Of a stretch of DNA of 42,869 nucleotides, positions 42,071-42,869 are shown piece by piece. The notes beneath the pieces were generated by a model. It was given only the letters and a program-made list of their open reading frames with translations. It was not told where the DNA came from and made no database searches. The stretch lies in the NCBI GenBank assembly GCA_001873295.1, contig MNYW01000182.1:1-42869 (forward strand), given 5' to 3'. The stretch's first letter is position 1, and every line of letters begins with the position of its first letter. A program made the translations under genes and the position numbers. The stretch is from Nitrospirae bacterium CG2_30_70_394 (GTDB lineage: Bacteria > CG2-30-53-67 > CG2-30-70-394).

Positions 42071-42790
42071 ATGGCCGCCACCACCACCGTCCCGGTCGCC
42101 GACCCAGAGCCGGTCTACGCCTTCCAAGCGCCGGTGCGCCTGTACCACTGGGTCAACGCGCTGTGCATCCTCACCCTCGCCGCCACCGGCTACCTCATCG
42201 CCCACCCCCTGCCGACGGTGGTGGGCGAGGCGAGTGACCACTTCATCATGGGCCGGATCCGGCTGATCCACTTCACCGCCGGCTACCTCCTCGCCGTCTC
42301 CCTCGCCGGGCGCATCTACTGGGCCCTGGTGGGCAACGCGGTCGCGCGCCAGATCTTCTACCTCCCCGTGTGGCGGCCGGGATGGTGGCGGGAACTCTTC
42401 CTGGAGCTCGCCTTCTACCTCTTCCTCCGGCGCGACGCCCCGGCCGAGGCCGGCCACGCCCCCCTCGCCCAGCTCGCCATGCTCCTGTTCAACACCCTCG
42501 GCAGCCTGTTCATGATCTTCACCGGCTTCGCCCTGTACAGCGAGGGGCTGGGCCACGGGAGCTGGGCGGACCGCGCCTTCGGTTGGGTGATCCCCTGGAT
42601 GGGTGACGCCGAGCGGGTCAGCAACTGGCATTTGCTCGGCATGTGGATCCTCCTTGGCTTCGTCATCCTCCACATCTACATGGCGGTCCGCGCCGACATC
42701 GTCGGCCGCACCACCTCGACTTCAGCCATCCTCGGCGGCTGGCGCTCGCCGAAGGGGGCGAGGCCGGGGGGGACGAGGCCGAGGCGGTAG
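42071..42790 (+). CDS. hupC: Ni/Fe-hydrogenase cytochrome b subunit
   Basis: A di-haem cytochrome b that anchors the hydrogenase and passes its electrons to the quinone pool. The 239 residues have four hydrophobic segments with candidate haem histidines: RLYHWVNALCILTLAATGYLI, RLIHFTAGYLLAVSLAGRIYW, LFMIFTGFALYS and NWHLLGMWILLGFVILHIYMAVRADI. AAGGAG lies upstream of the ATG. The C-terminal tail is basic and Gly/Arg/Pro-rich. It completes a standard hupSLC unit. Confidence 0.95.
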   Translation: MAATTTVPVADPEPVYAFQAPVRLYHWVNALCILTLAATGYLIAHPLPTVVGEASDHFIMGRIRLIHFTAGYLLAVSLAGRIYWALVGNAVARQIFYLPVWRPGWWRELFLELAFYLFLRRDAPAEAGHAPLAQLAMLLFNTLGSLFMIFTGFALYSEGLGHGSWADRAFGWVIPWMGDAERVSNWHLLGMWILLGFVILHIYMAVRADIVGRTTSTSAILGGWRSPKGARPGGTRPRR

Positions 42791-42823
42791 ACCGGGGAGG
42801 GGAACCGGCGGCTCCGGCGCTTT

Positions 42824-42841
42824 GCGGCGGGGGCCCGCCGC
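42824..42841. terminator. GC stem-loop after hupC
   Basis: GCGGCGGG and CCCGCCGC can pair about 35 nt after the hupC stop. The inner loop is only two bases unless the top pair opens, and no T-run follows, so it may not end transcription. The remaining bases to the window edge show nothing else. Confidence 0.25.
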
Positions 42842-42869
42842 CGCCCCCGCGCCACCCCCCGCCCGCGCC

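Noticed and set aside
40404-42266. 620-aa plus-strand open frame
   Set aside because: Shadow of hupL in another frame, Arg/Pro-rich.
1-42869. CRISPR arrays, transposases, integrases, toxin-antitoxin pairs
   Set aside because: No regularly spaced repeats and no matching proteins were seen on either strand.

Overview
The window is a very GC-rich stretch of a Gram-negative bacterial chromosome. Outer-membrane functions are present (a porin, an Mla lipid-transport set), with a full 14-gene complex I, a menaquinone (futalosine route) gene, a two-subunit glycine decarboxylase P-protein and a Tat-exported uptake [NiFe] hydrogenase. The Mla gene order (E-F-D-A-C), the split gcvPA/gcvPB and the separate nuoC and nuoD fit a deep proteobacterial or former deltaproteobacterial lineage better than an enteric gammaproteobacterium. 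This placement is inference; no rRNA gene is present to settle it. I see no CRISPR array, insertion sequence, phage or plasmid module.

Layout. 1-1.8 kb: end of aroC and all of aroB (shikimate pathway). 1.9-3.1 kb: a lipoprotein cyclophilin on the minus strand. 3.2-3.4 kb: tRNA-Gly and tRNA-Cys behind a clear sigma-70 promoter. 3.8-7.7 kb (minus): porin, small PstS-like binding protein and a chemoreceptor with several HAMP-like repeats. 7.9-10.3 kb: a MEMO/LigB-like-AMMECR1 fusion overlapping its radical SAM partner (AmmeMemoRadiSam system). 10.4-14.4 kb (minus): mlaEFDAC plus a cyclic-nucleotide-binding protein, all coupled by 4-bp overlaps. 14.6-17.8 kb: a beta-CASP metallo-hydrolase, mqnD and radC. 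17.8-18.9 kb: the wreck of a HATPase/STAS-like gene. 18.9-32.9 kb (minus): nuoABCDEFGHIJKLMN. 33.2-33.9 kb: an exported SRPBCC protein with an unusual AT-rich leader. 34.2-38.3 kb: gcvPA, gcvPB and a dihydroorotate-dehydrogenase-like flavoprotein. 38.5-42.8 kb: a HEAT-repeat protein divergent from hupSLC.

How it fits together. HupSLC oxidises H2 at the periplasmic face and passes electrons through cytochrome b to the quinone pool. Complex I feeds the same pool from NADH, and MqnD helps make the menaquinone. The hydrogenase small subunit carries all six cysteines of the oxygen-tolerant proximal cluster, so H2 oxidation in the presence of some O2 is likely. A sequence matching the -24/-12 sigma-54 promoter lies just upstream of hupS.

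Most noteworthy points: a CNBD protein closing the Mla operon where MlaB (STAS) might be expected; the fused AmmeMemoRadiSam locus of unknown function; a decayed signalling gene; an insertion of about 40-50 residues in NuoD; a heptamer tandem repeat in front of nuoL; and several structured non-coding elements, the best a 59-nt three-way-junction-like fold at 38469-38527.
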